In this document: positions 33,115-40,686 of the stretch, in pieces
How positions within the stretch are numbered: position 1 is the stretch's first letter
How the letters are laid out: every line of letters starts with the position of its first letter
Source: JAJEFO01 sp965221845
Lineage (GTDB): Bacteria; Pseudomonadota; Alphaproteobacteria; Rhodobacterales; Rhodobacteraceae
DNA length: 64,000 nucleotides
NCBI GenBank assembly: GCA_965221845.1
Contig: OZ244919.1
Location: forward strand, 2,604,001 to 2,668,000
Direction: 5' to 3'
Made by a program: the position numbers and the translations under genes
Notes under the pieces: model-generated
Databases searched by the model: none
What the model saw: the letters and a program-made list of their open reading frames with translations, nothing else
Told to the model about the DNA's origin: nothing

Positions 33115-33567
33115 ATGTCGGAATATCACTACACCGAATGCGGACTGAACCATGTGTTCATCGAAGGAGCCGGGGAGTTCGACGACCATGCCGGCAAGGA
33201 GTCGGTCACGATCCCGGCGATCGGCCAGCTGCACAGGGTGATTGCCGAAGGGATCGTGACCCGCCAGGCAAGGATGACGGGTCGGGAACTGAGGTTCCTT
33301 CGCACCGAGATGGGCCTGACGCAGGCCCGGCTGGCGGCGATCCTCAAGGTCGCGCCGCTGACCGTCAGCCGCTGGGAAAGGAGTGAGAGCCCGGTCAACG
33401 ACCTTGCGGAGATGCTGGTGCGGCTTCTGGCGCTGGAGACCCTGGAGATCGGCGTCGAGCTGGATGTCCGGTCCGTTTCGGAGAAAGTCAGCGGTTCCGT
33501 GCGAACGCGGGAGATCCGCATCGACGGAGGCGTGCCAAGACGGTACCGGCTGCGCGATGCGGCGTAG
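33115..33567 (+). CDS. XRE-family HTH regulator, probable antitoxin
   Basis: A 150-residue protein. The N-terminal ~50 residues (YHYTECGLNHVFIEGAGEFD) resemble the small domain ahead of the HTH in MqsA/YgiT-like antitoxins but lack their zinc-binding Cys pairs. The helix-turn-helix is clear: LRFLRTEMGLTQARLAAILK, then VAPLTVSRWERSESPVNDLA. It partners with the upstream DUF4258 toxin and most likely represses the operon. Confidence 0.7.
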   Translation: MSEYHYTECGLNHVFIEGAGEFDDHAGKESVTIPAIGQLHRVIAEGIVTRQARMTGRELRFLRTEMGLTQARLAAILKVAPLTVSRWERSESPVNDLAEMLVRLLALETLEIGVELDVRSVSEKVSGSVRTREIRIDGGVPRRYRLRDAA

Positions 33568-34578
33568 GCGATCCGGTTCGTCCCGCCCTTGCCGGACGAG
33601 GTCGCGCTTCAGGGCCGCAGCCCCCCGCGCGTGGCGTCGTCGGGGCCGAGCCAGAGCGCCCGGACCGCCGAGGCTGCCGTCCGACACGGTCCTGAGCGGC
33701 CGAGCCGCCGTGCGCCGGCAGCTGCCGGATCATGGGCGGCATGGCGCCGGACGGCGTTCCGTGACCGCGGGAGAATGAAGGGCAGCGTTCGGGGACGGGG
33801 AATCGCATGACGTCATTCTCAGGCCGGTCCAGACCCATCCGCCCGTCACGCGGGATCGCGTCGGGCAGGTTTCGGCCTTCGCGCGCATCCGCGAAACCCG
33901 CCCGAGGGAAGTCCCTCGGGGATCTTGCGTCTGGAAACGGCCGGCCCGAGCCCGCCTCCCGGGAGGACGTTGCGCTGCGCCTCGGGGAGCGGCGGCTGGA
34001 CCGTCTCCGTGGCAGCAGGCTCCGGATCGTGTGCGGCTGAGGTCACTCAGGGGACGTTCCCGTAGCCGCTCTCGTCGCGCGGCGCGGGAAGGACGCCCGC
34101 GTTCGCGACGCCGTCGCCTCGATGCGATGCAGCGCCTGCGGCACGCGACGCATCGCGGAGGTCCGCCGGCTGGAGTGAAGGGATCCGGAGCGGGCGGGCG
34201 GGAAGCGAGCCCGCCTCCCTTGCTGGAAGGCTGGCGTCCCGCCATTCACCCGCACCCGTCAGGCGATGCGCAGTTCCCGGCGCCGGGCGGGTCAGGCCGG
34301 TTCCGGTCTCGCGGACATCGCCCCGGCCTTCGGGATCAGGGTCGTTCGGCGTGGCGACGGTCTTGCGTCTGCCCAGCGGGCGTGGCAGGGACCGGTGCGG
34401 GCCGGGTGACGTGGCTTGCAAGGCAGCAGTCTCCGGGCAATGGGGCATGAAAACGCGTGACTTGCCATCGCCAGTCAAGGCGTGCTTTCTTGCAGCATGA
34501 GTTGTGCTGGACATTCCTGGTGAATTGGTGAGGAGTGGCAGAATTGAAGGTTGAGACTCCCACGGGACGGCAATTCTC
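33568..34578. other. About 1 kb without a confident gene
   Basis: Frames on both strands are Arg/Pro-rich and unrecognised. A plus-strand 77-residue frame at 33807-34040 is the best candidate but lacks a clear ribosome-binding site. The perfect hairpin CCCGAGGG-AAGT-CCCTCGGG (about 33901-33920) lies inside it. The last ~100 bases are notably less GC-rich and should hold the promoter of the ATPase/HNH pair. Confidence 0.4.
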
Positions 34579-35865
34579 ATGCGCATCGATCAGCTCAATG
34601 TCCTGAACTTCAGGAATTTCGAGGAGAACACCTTTGAGTTCCACCCCCGGTTTACGTTGCTGGTAGGGGACAACGGCGCGGGCAAGACAGCAATCCTGGA
34701 AGCGCTTCGCGTTGGCGCGGGCGCATACCTTCTTGCAATCCCTGAATCGCGGGCACCCTCGATCAGGCGCGAATGCGTGCGGCGCGTCACGAGGCGAAAC
34801 GGGGAGTTCTCGACACTTGAGGAGCGCTGCCCGTGTGCGGTCAGATGCGAAGGGCGCGTGCATCTCTCGGATCTGCGCTGGGAGCGCCAGTTGACGTCAC
34901 TGAACGGGCGAACGAATCGCGTCGGGGCACGGGAGCTTGTTCAGTGCGCTTCCAGGAATCTGGGGGAAGAGGAGCCGGGAACGAGCTTTCCGCTGATCGT
35001 GGCTTACGGGACCGGACGGCTGTGGGTGGAGCCGCGCGCAACGAAAGACGCCCGTTCCGCTGTGCGCGCGCCTCTTGGCAGGATTTCGAGGTTCGAGGCG
35101 TATCGCGGTTGCCTTGATCCGGCAGTGTCCTCCGACCTGTTGCGTCGATGGATCAAGAAAATGGCGCTGATCGCGGTTCAGGAAAGTCGATCGCCAGGCA
35201 GCCTGGATGCTGTCTATTCGGCTGTCGTGGGCTGCGTCGAGGGCGCAGCGGAAGCGTTGTATGACTTTGAACTCGACGACATCGCTCTTGATTTCGAGCA
35301 CGGGGAGCGTTTTCCTTTCGGACTGTTGAGCGACGGGCAGAGAAGCATGGCAGCGCTCGCCGCTGACATCTCGCTGCGATGTGTTCAGCTGAATCCGCAC
35401 TTGAAGGGGGAAGCGCCCAAGGAGACCGAAGGCGTCGCGCTCATAGACGAGCTCGACCTTCATCTGCATCCCAACTGGCAGAGAGCGATCGTCCGGAACC
35501 TGACATCCCTGTTTCCAAAACTGCAGTTCGTGGCGACGACGCATTCGCCGTTCATCATCCAGTCGCTTGACGGGCACGGCCTGGTGAACCTCAGCGACCG
35601 CAGAACTCTCGAGGAGCGCAAGGAGGCGTACAGCATTGAGGACGTCGCCGAAGGGACCATGGGCGTGGATGAGCCGCAACGGAGCAGGCGGTTTCTGGAG
35701 ATGGAGGACGCGGCACTCAAATACTACGGGCTTCTCGACCGGTTGGGCGGAGACCACGCCGACGTCGTGGAGGCAAAGGGAGAGCTCGACCGGATCGAGG
35801 CGCACTTCTGCGACAATCCGGCATACGCGGCTCTCCTGAAACTGCATCGTTCCGCGGCGGAATAG
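34579..35865 (+). CDS. AAA/ABC-type ATPase of a Septu-like (PtuA-type) defence pair
   Basis: A 428-residue ATPase. Walker A is LLVGDNGAGKTAIL at residues 28-40, the ABC-like signature LLSDGQRSMAALAADI lies near 250, Walker B VALIDELDLHLHPNW near 288, and the switch His in FVATTHSPFI near 318. This is the RecF/OLD-like group, close to COG3950, seen in PtuA and in ATPases of retron-linked defence systems. It is followed after 17 bases by an HNH nuclease, the PtuA-PtuB arrangement of Septu. No reverse transcriptase or TOPRIM domain is present. Base composition is lower in GC than neighbours, consistent with transfer. Confidence 0.75.
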   Translation: MRIDQLNVLNFRNFEENTFEFHPRFTLLVGDNGAGKTAILEALRVGAGAYLLAIPESRAPSIRRECVRRVTRRNGEFSTLEERCPCAVRCEGRVHLSDLRWERQLTSLNGRTNRVGARELVQCASRNLGEEEPGTSFPLIVAYGTGRLWVEPRATKDARSAVRAPLGRISRFEAYRGCLDPAVSSDLLRRWIKKMALIAVQESRSPGSLDAVYSAVVGCVEGAAEALYDFELDDIALDFEHGERFPFGLLSDGQRSMAALAADISLRCVQLNPHLKGEAPKETEGVALIDELDLHLHPNWQRAIVRNLTSLFPKLQFVATTHSPFIIQSLDGHGLVNLSDRRTLEERKEAYSIEDVAEGTMGVDEPQRSRRFLEMEDAALKYYGLLDRLGGDHADVVEAKGELDRIEAHFCDNPAYAALLKLHRSAAE

Positions 35866-35882
35866 TCAGGACGAAGAACGCG

Positions 35883-36503
35883 ATGCGATCGGTCAACCGC
35901 GGCCCGCGGCCAACCAATGACGACGGTCTTCAGGTTCCCTTTTCCGAGTATGGCCAAGCGAAAGTCCCGCTGATCAAGAGAATTGGCGAGTATTGCAGCT
36001 ATTGCGAGCGGCCGGGGGATCTCCATGTGGAGCACGTTGTCCCGAAATCGGTCAGTGAAGATCTGGAGAAGGAGTGGTCCAATTTTCTGCTGGGCTGCGT
36101 CAACTGCAACAGTCGCAAGGGGAATGGAAACGCGTCACGTGAAGGGTACCTGTGGCCGGACCATGACGACACTTTCGCCGCATTTGAATACGGGTCCGGC
36201 GGCCGGGTGCGCGTAAGCGAAGGCCTGTCACAGGACGAGCGTCGCAAGGCGTCGGCACTGTTTGGCCTTGTGGGGCTGGGCGAGAACGGCACGCCCACTG
36301 ACAGGCGCCGTCAAAAGAGACGCCAGGCATGGGATGAGGCAGTCAAGGTTCGGGAACTGCTCAATGGCGAAGATTCACGGGTCCTGGCGGTCGAGGTAGC
36401 CTTGGGAACGGGATTCTTCAGCGTCTGGATGGCGGTGTTCGGAGACGACAGCGACATGCGCCAAAGGCTGACAGACGCCTTTCCGGGAACACGTACGGAA
36501 TGA
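35883..36503 (+). CDS. HNH endonuclease of a Septu-like (PtuB-type) defence pair
   Basis: A 206-residue HNH nuclease with zinc-coordinating Cys pairs C38-x2-C41 (YCSYCERPG) and C72-x2-C75 (LGCVNCNSRKGN), and the catalytic LHVEHVVPKS (His48, Glu50, His51). PtuB-type proteins have exactly this order. The C-terminal half (residues 95-205) is helical and lacks known motifs; it may contact the ATPase. Known for Septu: the ATPase controls an HNH nuclease that degrades invader DNA. The assignment is by architecture and adjacency. Confidence 0.75.
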   Translation: MRSVNRGPRPTNDDGLQVPFSEYGQAKVPLIKRIGEYCSYCERPGDLHVEHVVPKSVSEDLEKEWSNFLLGCVNCNSRKGNGNASREGYLWPDHDDTFAAFEYGSGGRVRVSEGLSQDERRKASALFGLVGLGENGTPTDRRRQKRRQAWDEAVKVRELLNGEDSRVLAVEVALGTGFFSVWMAVFGDDSDMRQRLTDAFPGTRTE

Positions 36504-36741
36504 TGAATCGATGGGTCTCGGGACGTTCCCGAGACCCTCGCCGTGAAATGCCTGGCCGCAAGGATCTCGTGCCGCGGCTGCAGGACTCGCCGGAACAGCG
36601 CGACCGGGCCCAGCCATTTCCACGGCGTGCCCTTGAGGCGGCCGCAATGGAGCTTGAACCCGTCTGCACAGACGAAAGTGACTTGCACCCCGACGTCAGG
36701 CGGCCTGCCCGGTCCACCGTCTGCCTCCTGGCCGGAAGATC

Positions 36742-36996
36742 ATGTCGCCGCGGCCTGACCGGCCAGGCCGGGCCATGCCCCCCCCCCCGGCGAATCCGTG
36801 TTTCCGAATGCAGCGGACACGTCTGTACATGCAGGCAAGGAACGCGCGGGATCTCCGGAGGCGCCGCGTGCTCGAACGCCTTGGACTGGAAAACGTCGGC
36901 CCTGCGCCGGAAACGGCACCGGACCTGAAGGGCAGGCTGAATCTGATCACCGGCGACAACGGGCGCGGCAAGGGCTTCCTTCTGGACGTCGCATAG
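36742..36996 (+). pseudogene. Truncated ATPase fragment (Walker A only)
   Basis: An 84-codon frame ending LKGRLNLITGDNGRGKGFLL DVA and then a stop. The L-x-L-I-T-G-D-N-G-x-G-K segment is the start of an AAA/SMC-like ATPase, where family members continue DIAWWALT; here the next codon is TAG and the following bases still encode RALT. No further ATPase sequence follows. The canonical GKS is GKG. It is a gene remnant at the edge of inverted-repeat arm B. The poly-C tract at 36778 lies in its proximal part. Confidence 0.6.
36778..36788. repeat. Poly-C tract (11 C)
   Basis: A run of eleven C after GGCCATG, inside the proximal part of the truncated ATPase frame. Slippage here would change that frame. 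It is the second long C tract in the accessory segment (the other is at 31378-31389). Confidence 0.7.
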
Positions 36997-37276
36997 CGGG
37001 CGTTGACGCGCAAGTGCCCCCGTGACCTGAATCCGAAAGCACGGCCGGTTCCCGCATCCGGTCCCGGAGGCAGGGGATGCGTCCCCGGCGTTCCCGCGCC
37101 TTCCCGAACAGCGGGCGGCAGTGCCGCTGCACCGGTCGATCAGGAAGGCGAGCAGCCGGGCGGGAGCCCCGTCAGGGGCCGGAGCGCGCGGACGTCACCG
37201 GGGGGCGTCGCCGTGGCCGGATCCGGGGCGTCGTCATCCGGGCCGTCTCAGGGGGGATGCCGTCATCCGGGGCGGC

Positions 37277-38707
37277 TCAGAACTGCCGGACGAAGCTGAC
37301 GTCGGCGTAGGCGCGTCTGTAGTTCTGGTCGTCGGGGCGGTTGTTCGAGCGGCGGCGGGCGGTGCCGACCGCGAGGCGGGGGCTGAACCCGGCGAGAGCG
37401 AGATCGCGCTTGAGGACCGAGACCGTGAGGTCGGTCGTCGTGTCGCGGCGGCGGGCGCCGTCCGCGGTGCTGCGACGAGTATCCCAGGCGGTGCGCGAGA
37501 GGCTGCCGGCGAGGCCCACGGTCCAGCCCTGGCCGAAGTCGCGGGTGGCGCCAAGACGCAGCCCCCGTGTGCGGGTGCGGGCCCGCGGTTCACGGGGCCG
37601 CTCGCGGCCGAGGGAGAGGGAGCCGGTCAGGTCCAGCGCCGGGGTGGCCTGGCGGGTGACGCCGAGGGCGAGATCGGTGCGCGGGCCGTCGCGGTCCCGG
37701 CTGCCGGGGGCGGCGTGGCGGCGCTCGCGGCGGGCGAGGTCGAGCGAGAGGCGGGTGCGGTCGGAGAGGCGGTGCCGGGCCTCGAGGCGGAGGCCGGGGT
37801 CGTCGAAGGAGGTCTCGCCGGCATCCCGGCGCCGGGCGGCCGTCAGGAGGAGGCTCGCCCGCGTGCGGGGGGTCAGCGCCGCCTCGGGGCCGAGATGGGC
37901 CCGCAGGGCCGTCGAGTCCCAGCGGCGGGTCCTGTGGTCGGTGCGGGCGATGCCGGCGCCGAGGCGGAGGCGGGCGCGGTCGTTCAGGGGGTGCCGGTAT
38001 TCGCCGCCCGCGAAGAGGCGCAGGCCGACGCCCGAGGTGGGCGGGGGATTGTTGCGGGTGAGGGGCACCGTCTGCCCCAGGAGAGGGACGTAGGCATTGA
38101 CCACCCGCTGCTCGCTGGCCTGGCCGACGTTGGTGTCCGGCGCCAGGGCGAAGCCGCCATGGGCACTCCAGCGGCGGCGGGATTCGATGGCGGCGAGGAA
38201 GCGCCGGACGTTGGCGGCCACGGGCGGCGGGACGTCGCCGGCCAGCACCCGGCGGAAGTGGCGGCGGGCCGGCCCGTCCCGGCCCCTGAGGAAGAGGGCG
38301 CGGGCGAGTTCGAGGCGCGCCCGGGTGGCCTCGGGACCGGCGGCGAGCAGGGCCCGGAAGGCGGCGACGGCGCCGTCAAGGAGCGCGGTGCGGGCGGCGT
38401 CCGGCAGGCGCGGGTCCGTGCCGGCGTTCAGGAGGGCCAGCCCCAGGTCGAAGAGGCGGGCGGCCGCGCGGGGGTCGGCCGCATGGGGGCGGAGACGGTC
38501 CAGGGCGCTCTCCCAGTCGCCGTCGGCCAGGCGGTCCCGGGACGCCGCGAGGGCCTGCTCGGCGGGCGTGAGGACGGGCGCGGCGCTCTCCTGGGCGACG
38601 GCCAGGGAGGCCGCGAGCGCCGCCGGCGCCAGGAAGCCGAGGGCGGCACGCAGCCAGGACGGCGGCAGGCGGCGGCGCCCGGGGGCGGCGGGGGAGGGAG
38701 ACGTCAT
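37277..38707 (-). CDS. Slam-type surface lipoprotein assembly modifier, copy B
   Basis: A 476-residue second copy of the Slam protein with the same signal peptide, TPR-like region and barrel ending FVRQF. By eye it differs from copy A at three positions: RNNPPPT for RGNPPPT, SFDDPGLRL for SFDDAGLRL, APGSRDRDG for APGNRDRDG. Such low divergence implies recent duplication or ongoing gene conversion. It lies 19 bases after the stop of its TbpB-like lipoprotein gene. Confidence 0.8.
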   Translation of the reverse strand: MTSPSPAAPGRRRLPPSWLRAALGFLAPAALAASLAVAQESAAPVLTPAEQALAASRDRLADGDWESALDRLRPHAADPRAAARLFDLGLALLNAGTDPRLPDAARTALLDGAVAAFRALLAAGPEATRARLELARALFLRGRDGPARRHFRRVLAGDVPPPVAANVRRFLAAIESRRRWSAHGGFALAPDTNVGQASEQRVVNAYVPLLGQTVPLTRNNPPPTSGVGLRLFAGGEYRHPLNDRARLRLGAGIARTDHRTRRWDSTALRAHLGPEAALTPRTRASLLLTAARRRDAGETSFDDPGLRLEARHRLSDRTRLSLDLARRERRHAAPGSRDRDGPRTDLALGVTRQATPALDLTGSLSLGRERPREPRARTRTRGLRLGATRDFGQGWTVGLAGSLSRTAWDTRRSTADGARRRDTTTDLTVSVLKRDLALAGFSPRLAVGTARRRSNNRPDDQNYRRAYADVSFVRQF

Positions 38708-38726
38708 CCTCGGCCCCGCGCCTTTT

Positions 38727-39797
38727 TCAAAAGTCCCCGGTGGCGCCGGCATGCGCGCCGATGTACGCCACCTCCGTGCCGCCCGCCGTCGCGGCCCGCC
38801 CGGCACGGGTGCCGGCCAGCGCCCGGGGGACGCCGGCCCCGTCGTCGACGGACGACAGGCGGCCGCCCCACGATCCCTCCTGACTCGTGAAGGGGATGTC
38901 CGGATCGAGGCTGACCAGCCGGACCGTGCCCGTTGCGCGGCCGCTGGCGTCGATGGAGGCGCCCTGCAGCTCCACGCGGACATTGCCGGGTTGCAGGGGG
39001 ACGGCATGGACCCGGCCCGACGGGGTCTCGCCGACGCCCGCCACGCGGATCCGGCCGATGGTGCCGGACACCGTGCCGGCGGCGAAGTCGGCGGCGGCCC
39101 GGAACCGGCCGGTGCAGTCGCCCGTTTCAACGGTGCCGCCCGGCCGCAGCGGGGTGGCGGTGCCGGTGCCGCAGCGGGCGGCCCGGAGCCCGGCGGCCGG
39201 GCCGTCGCAGCCTGCCGTGCCGCCGGCCGGGGGCGCGTTGTCGGCAAGTTCGGGACCCTCGACGAAGGCCCCCGCCTCGGCGCCCGTCACGGCGCCCGCC
39301 TCCCGGTCCCCCGTGACGTGGAGCCGGCAGCCGCCCGCGATCCGGTCGGCGAGATCGTCCGGATCCCGGTCCGCCAGTCCCGCGGCCGCCGTGATGCGGG
39401 TGGCGTCCGACGCCGGCAGGGTTCCCGGTTCCGCGCGCCGTCCGGCGGGGGATCGCCCGGTCCGGGTCGCCACGGCATGCCGGACGGTGTTCAGGGATGT
39501 CCGGGTCCCGTCCCGGCGCTCGACGACAATGTCAGACGACCCGTCCGGCAGCCGCCTGACCGTCACGCCGGCGACGGGGGAAAGGCTGCCGCCGGACTGG
39601 CGCACGCTGCCGGAGCGCGGTGCGGACCGTGCGGCCAGGCGGCCGGCCGCGACCGCCTGGCCGCCGTCGGCGGTGAAGGCGGCGTTGCGGGCTCCGGCCC
39701 TCTCCCCGCCGCCTCCCTCGCCGCCCCCGCCGCCGCACGCGGTCAGAAGGCCAAGGGCGGCAAGGGCGAGGGCGGCGGGCGGAAGGCGGCGGATCAT
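38727..39797 (-). CDS. TbpB-like surface lipoprotein (Slam substrate), copy B
   Basis: 356 residues, identical to copy A except GAGVPRAL for GAGLPRAL by eye. Lipobox LTAC, poly-Gly tether and C-terminal TbpB-like barrel are as in copy A. The frame is open upstream: without a stop it runs back through the noncoding leader into the second domain of the secreted protein at 39900-40115. The GGGGGACTCC leader before ATG 39797 nevertheless matches copy A, so the natural start is kept. Confidence 0.75.
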   Translation of the reverse strand: MIRRLPPAALALAALGLLTACGGGGGEGGGGERAGARNAAFTADGGQAVAAGRLAARSAPRSGSVRQSGGSLSPVAGVTVRRLPDGSSDIVVERRDGTRTSLNTVRHAVATRTGRSPAGRRAEPGTLPASDATRITAAAGLADRDPDDLADRIAGGCRLHVTGDREAGAVTGAEAGAFVEGPELADNAPPAGGTAGCDGPAAGLRAARCGTGTATPLRPGGTVETGDCTGRFRAAADFAAGTVSGTIGRIRVAGVGETPSGRVHAVPLQPGNVRVELQGASIDASGRATGTVRLVSLDPDIPFTSQEGSWGGRLSSVDDGAGVPRALAGTRAGRAATAGGTEVAYIGAHAGATGDF

Positions 39798-39899
39798 GGG
39801 GGACTCCTTCGGGTGGAGGCGGTCAGGCGTTCTTGACGGGCGCGATCGTCGGGGCCGTCCCGACAAGGCGCGCAAGGGGGACGGCCCTGCCTCCGGCCA

Positions 39900-40115
39900 G
39901 CAGGGAGGCATGTCGTCGGCGGCGAGGGTCCAGCGCCCGGCGGCGGTGGAATCGTCGGCAAGGGTGACCGTCACCTGCACGCCGCGCATGCTGCGACAGC
40001 TGTCGTCGATGCCGGCGACGCCGAACCCCACGGTGTCCGGGAGGGGAGTCTGGCCGGAGCGGTCGAGGCTGCCGTCCGTGGCGGCGCATGTCGCGACCGT
40101 GGGCGAGGGACAGGC
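39900..40115 (-). pseudogene. Second domain of the locus B secreted protein, beyond an in-frame TGA
   Basis: Directly after the TGA of the upstream gene, and in the same frame, the sequence reads ACPSPTVATCAATDGSLDRS, then VGFGVAGIDDSCRSMRGVQV, TVTLADDSTAAGRWTLAADD and MPPC. This matches the second domain of the secreted protein at 23080-23727 (EFSAVSVDDDCR, DDDMFPC). The end is replaced by inverted-repeat arm B. The ancestral gene was therefore a two-domain protein, now interrupted by a nonsense codon and 3' truncated. Confidence 0.6.
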
Positions 40116-40583
40116 TCACGGGGAGGGGACCTCGGTCCCGTCACACCTCCACCAGCGATCGTCATCGCGGATCGAGTAGGCAACGACCCGGTCATCGCTG
40201 AGGGTCACGGTGGCGACCATGGGACTGACGGGGGCAAGGCAGCTGTCATCGACGGAGATGACCCGGTAGGTGCCGGAGCCCCAGTTGTTCTCGATCCGGA
40301 AGCACGGCTTCTCGGCGCTGGTCTTGTCCGGCGTCCCCACAGGCATGTTGCCTGGCATGCCGAGCTCCCCGCAGTTCATGGGAATCACGGGCGGGGTGCC
40401 GGCCTTGAGGGTGCCGGCCTCGCGGATCCACTGGGCGCCCTCGACGCCGTTCTTCGTGGTCGTGGTCGTGCCGGGCACCACCAGCTGCGCAAGGGCGGGC
40501 GGCGCGGCGAGGGCCAGCAGCAGGGGGGCGGCGACGAGCAATGCGGTCTTGCGGGTCCGGGGGGTCGTTGGCGCGGGGGTCAT
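40116..40583 (-). CDS. Secreted Cys-containing protein (novel family, member 3), first domain
   Basis: A 155-residue protein. The signal peptide is RKTALLVAAPLLLALAAPPA with cleavage near ALAQL. The mature part contains NCGELGMPGN, KPCFRIENNWGSGTYRVISV, then DDSCLAPVSP, VATVTLSDDRVVAYSIRDDD and RWWRCDG. The V-DD-x-C / V-T-x-DD / DDD-x-C pattern is shared with 23080-23727. Homology to that protein continues past the stop in the same frame. It follows large lipoprotein B and precedes the Slam module on the same strand. Confidence 0.65.
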   Translation of the reverse strand: MTPAPTTPRTRKTALLVAAPLLLALAAPPALAQLVVPGTTTTTKNGVEGAQWIREAGTLKAGTPPVIPMNCGELGMPGNMPVGTPDKTSAEKPCFRIENNWGSGTYRVISVDDSCLAPVSPMVATVTLSDDRVVAYSIRDDDRWWRCDGTEVPSP

Positions 40584-40686
40584 GGGTCTCTCCTCTGTGC
40601 GGGTGGGTGTCCTGACTTGACAGCCAGTCTCCGGGGTGTGGGGGCCGGGGGCACGCGGGGCGCCCCCGGCCGGTCGCGGGTTGGGG

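Larger units (their letters stand above)
37222..39910 (-). repeat. Inverted-repeat arm B: TbpB-like lipoprotein plus Slam module
   Basis: The complement of 24890-27590, nearly identical over 2.7 kb. Its outer boundary (39900-39910) cuts into the 3' part of a secreted-protein gene, and its inner boundary lies in non-coding sequence past the Slam stop. The two arms converge on the 9.6-kb accessory segment. Confidence 0.85.

Noticed and set aside
33900..33922. CCCGAGGG/CCCTCGGG hairpin as a terminator for the XRE antitoxin gene
   Set aside because: It lies more than 300 bases past the stop and has no T-run, so an intrinsic terminator is not supported.
34579..36503. Retron linked to the ATPase/HNH pair
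   Set aside because: No reverse transcriptase frame with a YADD-type motif is present upstream or downstream, so a retron assignment is not supported.
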